This document shows positions 46,211 to 53,856 of a stretch of 64,000 nucleotides of DNA, piece after piece. How positions within the stretch are numbered: position 1 is the first letter of the stretch; every line of letters starts with the position of its first letter. The notes below the pieces were generated by a model. It was not told the DNA's origin and ran no database searches. It saw only the letters and a list, made by a program, of their open reading frames with translations. Position numbers and translations under genes: made by a program. Where the stretch lies: positions 7,794,501 to 7,858,500 of the forward strand of contig NZ_JAUSUZ010000001.1 of NCBI RefSeq assembly GCF_030813715.1. Reading direction: 5' to 3'. Source of the DNA: Catenuloplanes indicus. Its GTDB lineage: Bacteria > Actinomycetota > Actinomycetes > Mycobacteriales > Micromonosporaceae.

Positions 46211-47686
46211 ATGTCCCCGCTTCCCGCTTCCGATCACCGGACCGTGCCGCAGCCGGCACCCTCCGGCGTCTCCGGCGGCGTGACGCGCACCGGTCCGGAT
46301 GCCTGCCCGACCGCGCTCCAGGTCCACGCGGCCGCGGACGGCGGCCTGGCCAGGGTGCGGATTCCCGGCGGCGTGATCACCGCGGACCAGGCCCGGGTGC
46401 TGGCCCGCGCCGCCCGCGACCTCGGCGACGGCCACCTCGACCAGACCTCACGCGGCAACCTCCAGCTCCGCGCGCTCCCGCCCGGTGCCGAGATCGAACT
46501 CGGCGCCCGGCTGGCCGACGCCGGCCTGCTGCCCTCCGCCACCCACGAACGCGCCCGCAACATCGTCGCCTCCCCGCTGAGCGGCCTCGACGGTGCCACG
46601 CTGATCGACGTGCGCCCCTTGATCGACGCGCTCGACCGGGCTCTGCTGGCCTCGCCCGCGCTGGCCGCGCTCTCCGGCCGCTTCCTGTTCGCCCTCGACG
46701 ACGGGCGCGGCGATGTGGCCGCCCTCCGCGCCGACGTCTGCCTCGCCGCCACGAACACCACCGAGTTCGCGCTGCTGCTCAACGGCGTCGACCACGGCCT
46801 CCGCGTCCCCATCACCGCCGGAGCGAACAGTCCCGCACCCGCCGGCGCGAACAGTTCCGCGCCCGCCGAGGCGAACGGCCCCGGTCCCGCCGAGGCGAAC
46901 GGCCCCGCGTCCGCCGAGGCGACGCTTTCAGGTGGCGCCCAGGTGGCCGGTGTCATGGTCGCGGCCGCGGAGGCCTTTCTCGCCGAGCGCGCGGCGCAGG
47001 GTTCCGCTGGCTGGCGCATGTCCGAGATCGATCAGGGCGCGGACCGCGTCGCCGCACGTCTCGGCGCGACCGTCGCCGCACGTCTCGGCGCGACCGCCGC
47101 CGCGGTCACCCCGGCCTGGACGCCGCCTGATCCGCCCGCCGGCGTGATCACCGGTGCCACTGGCGCCACCGCGCTCGCCGCGATCATCCCGCTCGGCCGG
47201 ATCTCCGCGACCCAGCTCGACCTGCTCGCCGCCGTCGCCGCCGAGGGCGCGGGCGAACTGCGCTGCACGCCGTGGCGCGGCGTCGTCATCCCCGGCCTGC
47301 CGGACGCCGCCCGGCTGCCCGCCCTGGCCGCCGCCGGACTCGCCGTCGACAAGCACTCGCCCTGGTACGGCATGACCGCCTGCGCCGGCCGGCCGGGCTG
47401 CGCGAAGTCCCGCGCCGACGTGCGCGCGGACGCCACCACGGTCGCGCTCGGCCTGCCGCAAACCGCGCCGGGTCCGCTGCCGGTCCACTGGGCCGGCTGT
47501 GAGCGCGGCTGTGGTCACCCCGCCACCCCGCACGTGCGCGTCCTCGCCGAGCCCGGCGGCTACCGCGTCGACGTGCCCGGCCGCACGCCCGCGGTGGCCC
47601 TCACCGATCCCGGCCGTCTCGCGGCGGCCGTCGCGGCCGCGCGGGCGGCCGGCACCTCGAACACCGCACAGGAGACCGGCGCGTGA
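46211..47686 (+). CDS. cobG: Precorrin-3B synthase
   Basis: A 491-residue sulfite/nitrite-reductase-fold monooxygenase that uses O2 and an Fe-S centre to convert precorrin-3A to precorrin-3B, the step that defines the aerobic B12 route. [14 protein letters not shown] is the siroheme-enzyme-like substrate motif, and the [4Fe-4S] ligands are CAGRPGC and, later, CERGCGHP. Residues ~205-240 are an insertion of four degenerate octapeptides (ANSPAPAG-like), and another duplicated octapeptide (VAARLGAT) lies near residue 285; both sit in probable surface loops. TAGTAT stands seven bases before the ATG (leaderless). Confidence 0.9.
   Translation: MSPLPASDHRTVPQPAPSGVSGGVTRTGPDACPTALQVHAAADGGLARVRIPGGVITADQARVLARAARDLGDGHLDQTSRGNLQLRALPPGAEIELGARLADAGLLPSATHERARNIVASPLSGLDGATLIDVRPLIDALDRALLASPALAALSGRFLFALDDGRGDVAALRADVCLAATNTTEFALLLNGVDHGLRVPITAGANSPAPAGANSSAPAEANGPGPAEANGPASAEATLSGGAQVAGVMVAAAEAFLAERAAQGSAGWRMSEIDQGADRVAARLGATVAARLGATAAAVTPAWTPPDPPAGVITGATGATALAAIIPLGRISATQLDLLAAVAAEGAGELRCTPWRGVVIPGLPDAARLPALAAAGLAVDKHSPWYGMTACAGRPGCAKSRADVRADATTVALGLPQTAPGPLPVHWAGCERGCGHPATPHVRVLAEPGGYRVDVPGRTPAVALTDPGRLAAAVAAARAAGTSNTAQETGA
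46823..46918 (+). repeat. 24-bp tandem repeat in cobG (four copies)
   Basis: Four imperfect 24-bp units beginning GCGAACAG or GCGAACGG encode [24 protein letters not shown] and ANGPASAE. They add a flexible Ala/Pro/Asn loop to CobG. Confidence 0.9.
47048..47095 (+). repeat. 24-bp perfect tandem duplication in cobG
   Basis: GTCGCCGCACGTCTCGGCG plus CGACC occurs twice in direct succession without mismatch, encoding VAARLGAT twice. The identity means the duplication is very recent. Confidence 0.95.
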
Positions 47687-48315
47687 CCGATTATGACTAT
47701 GTCCGGGACGGCGCGGAGATCTACCGCCGCTCGTTCGCCACGATCCGGGCCGAGGCGCGGCTGGACGGGCTGCCGACGGACGTCGCGCGCGTCGCGGTCC
47801 GGATGATCCACTCCTGTGGGATGACCGATCTGGTGGACGACCTCGCGTACTCCCGGGACGTGGTGGCCAAGGCCACCGCGGCGCTGCGCGCGGGCGCGCC
47901 GATCCTCTGCGACGCGCACATGGTCGCGGCCGGTGTCACCCGGAAGCGGCTGCCCGCGGACAACGAGGTCGTCTGCACGCTGCGCGACCCGCGCGTACCG
48001 GCGCTGGCGGACGAGCTGGGCACCACGCGTTCCGCGGCGGCGCTGGCACTCTGGCGGGACCGCCTCGACGGCGCCGTGGTCGCGATCGGCAACGCGCCGA
48101 CCGCGCTGTTCCGGCTGCTGGAGATGCTGGACGCGGGCGCGCCCCGGCCGGCCGCGATCATCGGCATCCCGGTCGGTTTCATCGGCGCGGCCGAGTCGAA
48201 AGAGGCGCTCGCCGTACACCCGATGGGTTGTGAATTTCTGGTTGTGCACGGCCGCCGAGGCGGCAGCGCGATGACCGCGGCGGCGCTCAACGCCATCGCC
48301 AGCGAGGAGGAATGA
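47683..48315 (+). CDS. cobH: Precorrin-8X methylmutase
   Basis: A 210-residue precorrin isomerase that moves the C11 methyl group to C12 to give hydrogenobyrinic acid. The catalytic His is in [27 protein letters not shown] and [16 protein letters not shown] are further family blocks. The GTG start ([18 protein letters not shown]) overlaps the cobG stop by four bases, and its own stop overlaps the cobIJ start, so cobG-cobH-cobIJ form one coupled operon. Confidence 0.95.
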   Translation: MTDYDYVRDGAEIYRRSFATIRAEARLDGLPTDVARVAVRMIHSCGMTDLVDDLAYSRDVVAKATAALRAGAPILCDAHMVAAGVTRKRLPADNEVVCTLRDPRVPALADELGTTRSAAALALWRDRLDGAVVAIGNAPTALFRLLEMLDAGAPRPAAIIGIPVGFIGAAESKEALAVHPMGCEFLVVHGRRGGSAMTAAALNAIASEEE

Positions 48316-49814
48316 TGAGCGGTCGGCTCTACGGCGTCGGGCTCGGACCGGGCGATCCGGAGCTGGTGACCGTCAAGGCCGCCCGCCTGATCGGCGCCGC
48401 CGACGTGATCGCCTTCCACAGTGCCCGGCACGGGCGCAGCATCGCGCGCGGGATCGCCGCACCCTACCGGCGGGACGGCCAGATCGAGGAGGCACTGGTC
48501 TACCCGGTGACCACCGAGACCACGAACCATCCGGGCGGCTACCGCGGCGCGCTGGAGGACTTCTACGCGGAGGCGGCCGCCCGGCTCGCCGCGCACCTCG
48601 ACGCGGGCCGCGACGTGGTGGTGCTGTGCGAGGGCGACCCGTTCTTCTACGGCTCCTACATGCACATGCACAAACGCCTTTCCGCACGGTACGTCACGGA
48701 GGTCGTCCCCGGCGTCACCTCGATCGCGGGCGCCGCGGCCGAACTCGGCCGTCCCCTGGTCGAGGCCGAGGAGACGCTGACCGTGCTGCCCGGCACGCTG
48801 CCGCCCGCGGATCTGGCCGCCCGGCTCGCGTCGGCCGACTCCGCCGCGATCATGAAGCTGGGCCGGACGTTCGGCGCGGTCCGCGACGCGCTGGAGACCG
48901 CCGGCCGGCTCGACGACGCCTGGTACGTCGAGCGCGCCACCACCGCGCAGCAGCGCATCGCGCCGCTGTCCGAGGTGGACCCGGCGACCGTGCCGTACTT
49001 CTCGGTCGCGCTGCTGCCCAGCCGTGTGCACGCGGCGACCGCGGCCGCGCTGGCCTCGGCTGCCTCGGCGGAGGAGCCGGCCGGTGCGGTGACCGTCGTC
49101 GGGCTCGGGCCGGCCGGCCGCGAGTGGCTGACGCCGCAGGCACAGGAGGCGTTGAGCGCGGCCACCGACCTGGTCGGGTACGGTCCGTACCTGGACCGGA
49201 TCCCCGGTAACCCGCGGCAGGTCCGGCACCCCAGCGACAACCGGGTCGAGTCGGAGCGCGCCGAGTTCGCGCTGACGCTCGCGTCCCGCGGCCGGCGGGT
49301 GGCCGTGGTGTCGTCCGGCGACCCCGGCGTCTTCGCGATGGCCAGCGCGGTGCTCGAGGTCGCCGCGACCGAGCCGTACGCGTCGGTCCCGGTCACCGTG
49401 CTGCCCGGCCTGACCGCGGCGCAGGCGGTGGCGAGCCGGGTCGGCGCGCCGCTCGGCCACGACTACGCGACCATCTCGCTCTCCGACCGCCTCAAGCCGT
49501 GGGACGTGATCGCGGAGCGGCTGTCCGCCGCGGCCCGCGCGGACCTGGTCATCGCGGTCTACAACCCGGCGTCGAAGTCCCGCACCTGGCAGGTGGAGAA
49601 GGCCCGCGACCTGCTGCTCGAGCACCGCTCACCGGACACGCCGGTGGTGCTGGGCCGCGACGTCGGCGGCCCGGGCGAGCGGATCAGCGTGGTCCGCCTC
49701 GCCGACCTGGACCCGGACGCGGTCGACATGCGCACGCTGCTGATCATCGGCTCCTCGCAGACCCGCCACGTGAACGGCACGGTCTTCACACCGCGCCGCT
49801 ACCCGGCGGACTGA
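48315..49814 (+). CDS. cobIJ: Fused precorrin-2 C20- and precorrin-3B C17-methyltransferase
   Basis: A 499-residue fusion of two SAM-dependent methyltransferases of the CobA/CbiL-like fold. CobI part: about residues 1-240 (LYGVGLGPGDPELVTVKAAR, VLCEGDPFFYGSYMHMHKR, EVVPGVTSIAGAAAELG). CobJ part: about 258-490 (VTVVGLGPAGREWLTPQA, VVSSGDPGVFAMASAVLEVA, YNPASKSRTWQVEKARDLLL, VLGRDVGGPGERI). Two in-frame ATGs overlap the cobH stop; that at 48315 has the better distance to GAGGAGG, that at 48312 gives the classical ATGA overlap. The fusion is common in actinobacteria. Confidence 0.94.
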   Translation: MSGRLYGVGLGPGDPELVTVKAARLIGAADVIAFHSARHGRSIARGIAAPYRRDGQIEEALVYPVTTETTNHPGGYRGALEDFYAEAAARLAAHLDAGRDVVVLCEGDPFFYGSYMHMHKRLSARYVTEVVPGVTSIAGAAAELGRPLVEAEETLTVLPGTLPPADLAARLASADSAAIMKLGRTFGAVRDALETAGRLDDAWYVERATTAQQRIAPLSEVDPATVPYFSVALLPSRVHAATAAALASAASAEEPAGAVTVVGLGPAGREWLTPQAQEALSAATDLVGYGPYLDRIPGNPRQVRHPSDNRVESERAEFALTLASRGRRVAVVSSGDPGVFAMASAVLEVAATEPYASVPVTVLPGLTAAQAVASRVGAPLGHDYATISLSDRLKPWDVIAERLSAAARADLVIAVYNPASKSRTWQVEKARDLLLEHRSPDTPVVLGRDVGGPGERISVVRLADLDPDAVDMRTLLIIGSSQTRHVNGTVFTPRRYPAD

Positions 49815-50550
49815 GCCGCAGACCCGTCACCCAGGCCACCGCGTCCGGCGCGGTGGCCACCGACGGCACGCCCGGGGACACCGGTGGCCGGTCGACCATC
49901 ACCACCGGGAGGCGGAGCAGCCGGGCCGCGTCCAGCTTGGCCGCGACCGCGGGGCTGCCGCTGTCCTTGGTGACGACGACGTCGATCCGGTGTGCGCGCA
50001 GCAGCGCCTCCTCGCCGTCGGCCGTGAACGGGCCGCGCTCCAGCAGCACCGTCATCCGCGCCGGGACCGGCGGCTCCGGTGGCTCGACGGCCCGGACCAG
50101 GAACCAGACCCGGTCCAGGCCGGCGAACGCGGCCAGCGTCTGCCGGCCGGTGGTGAGCAGCGCGCGGCGCCCGACGCCGGGCAGCACGGCCGCGGCCTCC
50201 GCGATCGACGGGACCCGTCGCCAGTCGTCACCGGCCCGCTCGGTCCAGCCGGGCCGGCGCAGCACGAGCAGCGGTACGCCCACGTCGTGGCAGGCCCGGA
50301 CCGCGGACGCGCTGATCACGGCCGCGAACGGATGGGTGGCGTCGACGACCGCGTCCACCCGGGACGCACGCAGCCATGCGGCGAGCCCGGCCGCGCCACC
50401 GAAGCCACCGATCCGCACCTCGCCCGGCGGCAGCAGCGGTGTGCTGGTGCGGCCGGCCAGCGAGCTGACCACCGCCAGGCCGGGCAGCGCGACCAGCGCG
50501 GCGGCCAGCGTCCGGGCCTCGGCGGTGCCGCCGAGGATGAGCACGCGCAT
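49786..50550 (-). CDS. cobK: Precorrin-6A reductase
   Basis: A 254-residue NADPH-dependent reductase that converts precorrin-6A to precorrin-6B. MRVLILGGTAEARTLAAALV is the family start; VDAVVDATHPFAAVISASAV and VVTKDSGSPAVAAKLDAA are the other two conserved blocks. It runs against the other cob genes: its end overlaps cobIJ by 29 bases and its start is 70 bp from the cbiD start. TCAAAT lies seven bases before the ATG (leaderless). Confidence 0.93.
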   Translation of the reverse strand: MRVLILGGTAEARTLAAALVALPGLAVVSSLAGRTSTPLLPPGEVRIGGFGGAAGLAAWLRASRVDAVVDATHPFAAVISASAVRACHDVGVPLLVLRRPGWTERAGDDWRRVPSIAEAAAVLPGVGRRALLTTGRQTLAAFAGLDRVWFLVRAVEPPEPPVPARMTVLLERGPFTADGEEALLRAHRIDVVVTKDSGSPAVAAKLDAARLLRLPVVMVDRPPVSPGVPSVATAPDAVAWVTGLRLSPPGSGAV

Positions 50551-50620
50551 GCCGTTGATTTGATCATGTGTTGCCGACCCGGGCGGATCGCGGTGCGCGT
50601 CACCAGGCATGCTGAGGACC

Positions 50621-51760
50621 GTGACATCTCCGGGGAAGCTGCGCTACGGCTGGACCACCGGCGCGTGTGCCACCGCCGCGACCACCGCGGCCTACCAGGC
50701 GCTGCTCACCGGCGAGTTCCCGGACCCGGTCACGATCACGCTGCCCAAGGGCCAGCGGCCGGCGTTCGCGCTGGCCCGCGAGGAACTGGCGGACGATCAC
50801 GCCCGGGCCGGCGTCGTCAAGGACGCGGGCGACGACCCGGACGTCACGCACGGCGCGCTGGTGCAGGCGACGGTGCGGCGCGCGCGGCCGGGCAGCGGCG
50901 TGACGTTCCGGGCCGGCGAGGGCGTCGGCACGGTCACCAAGCCGGGCCTGCCGCTGGCGGTCGGCGAGCCGGCGATCAATCCGGTGCCGCGCGCGATGAT
51001 GACCGCCGCGGTCGCGGAGCTCGCGGGCCGATACGGCGACCCCGGCGACGTGGAGATCGAGATCTCCGTGGAAAACGGCGCCGAACTGGCCCGGAAGACC
51101 TGGAACCCGCGGCTCGGCATCCTCGGCGGGCTGTCCGTCCTGGGTACCACCGGCATCGTCGTGCCGTACTCCTGTGCGGCCTGGATCGACAGCATCCGGC
51201 GCGGCGTGGACGTGGCGCGCGCGGCCGGCCGGACGCACGTGGCCGGCTGCACCGGCAGCACCTCCGAGCGGGTCGCGGCCGAGGTGCACGGCCTTCCGGA
51301 GGACGCGCTGCTGGACATGGGCGACTTCGCCGGTGCGGTGCTGAAGTACCTGCGGCGGCACCCGGTACCGCGGCTGACCATCGCGGGCGGCGTCGGCAAA
51401 CTGTCCAAACTGGCCGACGGCCATCTCGACCTGCACAGCGGGCGCAGTCAGGTGAACCTGGCCGCGCTGGCCGCGCTGGTCCGCGCGCACGACGGCCCGG
51501 CGGAGCTGGCGGCCGGGATCGCGCACGCGAACACCGCGCTGGACGCGCTCCAGCAGAGCCGGCGGTACGGCTTCCCGCTAGGTGACCTGATCGCGGCCGG
51601 GGCGCGGCGTACCGCGGTCGCAGTCCTGCGCGAGGCGCCGGTCGAGGTCGACGTGATCGTCATCGACCGGGCCGGGACCATCGTCGGCCAGGACCCGCCA
51701 GTCCGACGCGCGGACCAGGGCGCGGGCGACCCTCCCGTACCGCCCGGGGTCGGTGGTTGA
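50621..51760 (+). CDS. cbiD: Precorrin/cobalt-precorrin-5 C1-methyltransferase
   Basis: A 379-residue CbiD-family enzyme that methylates C1 of the corrin intermediate. Characteristic are LRYGWTTGACATAATTAAYQ at the start, VEISVENGAELARKTWNPRL-like central sequence, LGTTGIVVPYS and FAGAVLKYLRR. The GTG at 50621 is chosen because CATGCT ends seven bases before it; the ATG at 50609 falls inside that -10 element. The last ~20 codons read through sequence that is also the 3' end of the convergent DUF6232 gene (183-bp overlap). CbiD belongs to the anaerobic route in the textbook scheme but is widespread in actinobacteria. Confidence 0.92.
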   Translation: MTSPGKLRYGWTTGACATAATTAAYQALLTGEFPDPVTITLPKGQRPAFALAREELADDHARAGVVKDAGDDPDVTHGALVQATVRRARPGSGVTFRAGEGVGTVTKPGLPLAVGEPAINPVPRAMMTAAVAELAGRYGDPGDVEIEISVENGAELARKTWNPRLGILGGLSVLGTTGIVVPYSCAAWIDSIRRGVDVARAAGRTHVAGCTGSTSERVAAEVHGLPEDALLDMGDFAGAVLKYLRRHPVPRLTIAGGVGKLSKLADGHLDLHSGRSQVNLAALAALVRAHDGPAELAAGIAHANTALDALQQSRRYGFPLGDLIAAGARRTAVAVLREAPVEVDVIVIDRAGTIVGQDPPVRRADQGAGDPPVPPGVGG

Positions 51761-52087
51761 AAAGATCTTGACGGCGGCGCCGCGGTGGTCGGCCCACAGC
51801 TCCCAGGCGCGCGGCCGGCGGGCGACCAGGAGCGCGGCGGCCAGCAGCACGACCGCGGCACACAGCACGACGGCGGCCGCCCGGGCGCCGGCCGCGATCC
51901 AGGCGACCGGCACGGCGAACGCGGCGAGCAGCGAGAGCGAGACCAGGCGGGGGAGCGCGCGGGGCAGCGGTGGCCGGGTGGTGCGCGGCGTACCCAGCTC
52001 GCCGAGCGGCCAGGAACGCCCGCCGGTGGTGATAGTGTCGGCCGTGACGCGCACCCCGTCGCCGGGGTCGTCGAAGAAGACGATCAT
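51578..52087 (-). CDS. DUF6232-like membrane protein
   Basis: A 169-residue protein with a small N-terminal beta domain (MIVFFDDPGDGVRVTADTIT, RSWPLGELGT), two adjacent transmembrane helices (about residues 50-90) and a cytoplasmic end including WELWADHRGAAVKIFSTTDP and YGRVARALVRA, matching the layout of the DUF6232 family. The family part ends about residue 128; the remaining ~40 residues are encoded antisense to the end of cbiD and are probably a read-on after loss of the original stop. ATG at 52087 with GAAGGA six bases upstream. Function unknown. Confidence 0.65.
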   Translation of the reverse strand: MIVFFDDPGDGVRVTADTITTGGRSWPLGELGTPRTTRPPLPRALPRLVSLSLLAAFAVPVAWIAAGARAAAVVLCAAVVLLAAALLVARRPRAWELWADHRGAAVKIFSTTDPGRYGRVARALVRASDWRVLADDGPGPVDDDHVDLDRRLAQDCDRGTPRPGRDQVT

Positions 52088-52183
52088 CGGGATCCTTCAA
52101 TCCGGTTTTGCGCGACGTTACCGCCCCGACACGAACCGGAAAACCGGTGGCTCGCGCGGCGGACGGGGGCGAATACTCCGCGC

Positions 52184-53242
52184 ATGGGGTTCGAGAAGGC
52201 GCGTGAGCTGTTCGCGGCCGGTCTGGCCGGTGGCGACGAGGTCGGCGCGTCGTTCTGCGTGGTGCGGCACGGTGAGGTGGTCCTGGACCTGTGGGGCGGC
52301 CACGCGGACCGGGCGCGCACCCGGCCGTGGGAACGCGACACGATCGTCAACGTCTGGTCCGTCACGAAGACCGTCGCGGCGCTCACGACGCTGATCGTCG
52401 CGGACGAGCACGGCATCGCGCCGGAGGAGAAGGTCACCCGTTTCTGGCCCGAGTTCGCGGCCGGCGGAAAACGGGACATCACGCTCGCGCACGTGCTCAG
52501 CCACTCGTCCGGCCTGTCCGGATGGCGGGAACCGCTGGCCACCGAGGACCTCTACGACTGGGCGAAGTGCACGTCGCTGCTGGCCGCGCAGGAGCCGTTC
52601 TGGACGCCCGGCACCGCACCCGGCTATCACGCGGTAACCCAGGGCTATCTGCTCGGCGAGATCGTCCGGCGGATCACCGGCGACACCATCGGCACGGTCC
52701 TCCGGCAGCGTGTCGCGGCCGATTTCCACATCGGACTGGCGGCCGGCGAGGACGCGCGCGTCGCCGAGCTGGTGCCGCCGGAGACACCGCCGTTCAGCGG
52801 CGGTGGGCTCACCGAGATCCAGCGCAACGCCGCGCACAACCCGCCGATCCCGCCCGAGGTCACTGCCACCCGCGCCTGGCGGGCCGCGGAGATCCCGGCC
52901 GGCGGCGGGCACGGCAACGCGCGATCGATCGCGCTGGCCCTGTCCACGCTGACCGATCCGGACCGTGAACACCTGGCGGTGCAAGCCCTGCACGAGCATT
53001 CCGCGGGTACGGACCTGGTGCTCGGCATGCCGATCCGCTGGGGCCTCGGTTTCGCGCTCGGCGGCACGTTCCTGCCGAATCCGCGCACCATGTGCTGGGG
53101 CGGCTCCGGCGGCGCGTTCGTCGCGGTCGACCTGGACACCCGCGCGGTCCTGGCCTACGCGATGAACCGGATGTCCGGCGAGATCACCGACATGCGCGGC
53201 CTGCTGCTCGCGCTGGCCGCATGGGAGTCACTCGATCGGTGA
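52184..53242 (+). CDS. Family VIII esterase / beta-lactamase-like serine hydrolase
   Basis: A 352-residue protein of the class C beta-lactamase fold, closest in style to family VIII carboxylesterases (EstB-like). The nucleophile motif is SVTK (SxxK) in NVWSVTKTVAALT; PGYHAVTQGYLLGEIVRRIT carries the Tyr; CWGGSGGAFVAVD is the late conserved Trp-Gly block. LSHSSGLSGW is also typical. No signal peptide. AATACT lies six bases before the ATG (leaderless). It should hydrolyse short-chain esters rather than beta-lactams. Confidence 0.85.
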   Translation: MGFEKARELFAAGLAGGDEVGASFCVVRHGEVVLDLWGGHADRARTRPWERDTIVNVWSVTKTVAALTTLIVADEHGIAPEEKVTRFWPEFAAGGKRDITLAHVLSHSSGLSGWREPLATEDLYDWAKCTSLLAAQEPFWTPGTAPGYHAVTQGYLLGEIVRRITGDTIGTVLRQRVAADFHIGLAAGEDARVAELVPPETPPFSGGGLTEIQRNAAHNPPIPPEVTATRAWRAAEIPAGGGHGNARSIALALSTLTDPDREHLAVQALHEHSAGTDLVLGMPIRWGLGFALGGTFLPNPRTMCWGGSGGAFVAVDLDTRAVLAYAMNRMSGEITDMRGLLLALAAWESLDR

Positions 53243-53389
53243 CTTCCCGGCGCCGGCCCGCGACGTCCTCGCCCGGGTGGCTCACCGCGACGGCCCGGCC
53301 GTCGCCGCGGACGCCGCCGTGCTCGTCGACGTCCACGCGCTCTGCACGGAGGGAGGATCCATCGACCGCCCGCCCGGTAACATCATCAG

Positions 53390-53776
53390 ATGGCGCACTT
53401 CTTCGAGACGCTGGTGGACCGGAAGATTCGTGAGGCGCTGGAGCGGGGCGAGTTCGACAACCTGCGTGGTGCCGGGAAGCCGCTGCCCGGGCACGGTGGC
53501 GACTACGACGAGGACTGGTACGTCAAGGAGCTCGTCGAGCGCGAGCAGGTGGGCGGCGCGGTCTTGCCGGGCACGCTCGTGCTGCGCAAGGACATCGAGG
53601 ATCTACCGCGGACGCTGAGCCGGGTGCGGCAGGAGCGTGAGGTGCGGCGGATCGTGGCGGAGCTGAACGAGCGGATCGCCGACAATCACCGCGGGCTGCT
53701 CTCCGGGCCGCCGACGATCGTCAAGCGACTCAACGCGGAAGAGATCGTGCGCGAATGGCGCGAGCGCGTGCGGTAG
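53390..53776 (+). CDS. DUF1992 (DnaJ-homologue subfamily C member 28-type) protein
   Basis: A 128-residue soluble protein with the DUF1992 pattern: DRKIREALERGEFDNLRGAG followed by KPLP, then a helical region ending LNERIADNHRGLLSGP and EEIVREWRERV. The family is widespread in bacteria and named after a human DNAJC28 region, but has no clear function. TAACAT (53378-53383) is six bases before the ATG, suggesting a leaderless transcript. Confidence 0.88.
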   Translation: MAHFFETLVDRKIREALERGEFDNLRGAGKPLPGHGGDYDEDWYVKELVEREQVGGAVLPGTLVLRKDIEDLPRTLSRVRQEREVRRIVAELNERIADNHRGLLSGPPTIVKRLNAEEIVREWRERVR

Positions 53777-53856
53777 GCTTGCGCGTCGGGCATCCAAAGG
53801 CACGCAGGAAGGCAGAGCGTGCTGCCCGTTGCATATTAGACTTACAGGGGGCGGTT

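Noticed and set aside
45743-46283. Open frames in the cobN-cobG spacer on both strands
   Set aside because: They reflect the 72-bp tandem repeat and GC bias; no ribosome binding site or family match was seen.
53777-53856. Rifamycin-associated element upstream of helD, which would suggest a HelR-type resistance gene
   Set aside because: No such inverted repeat was found; the gene is labelled HelD-type without a resistance claim.
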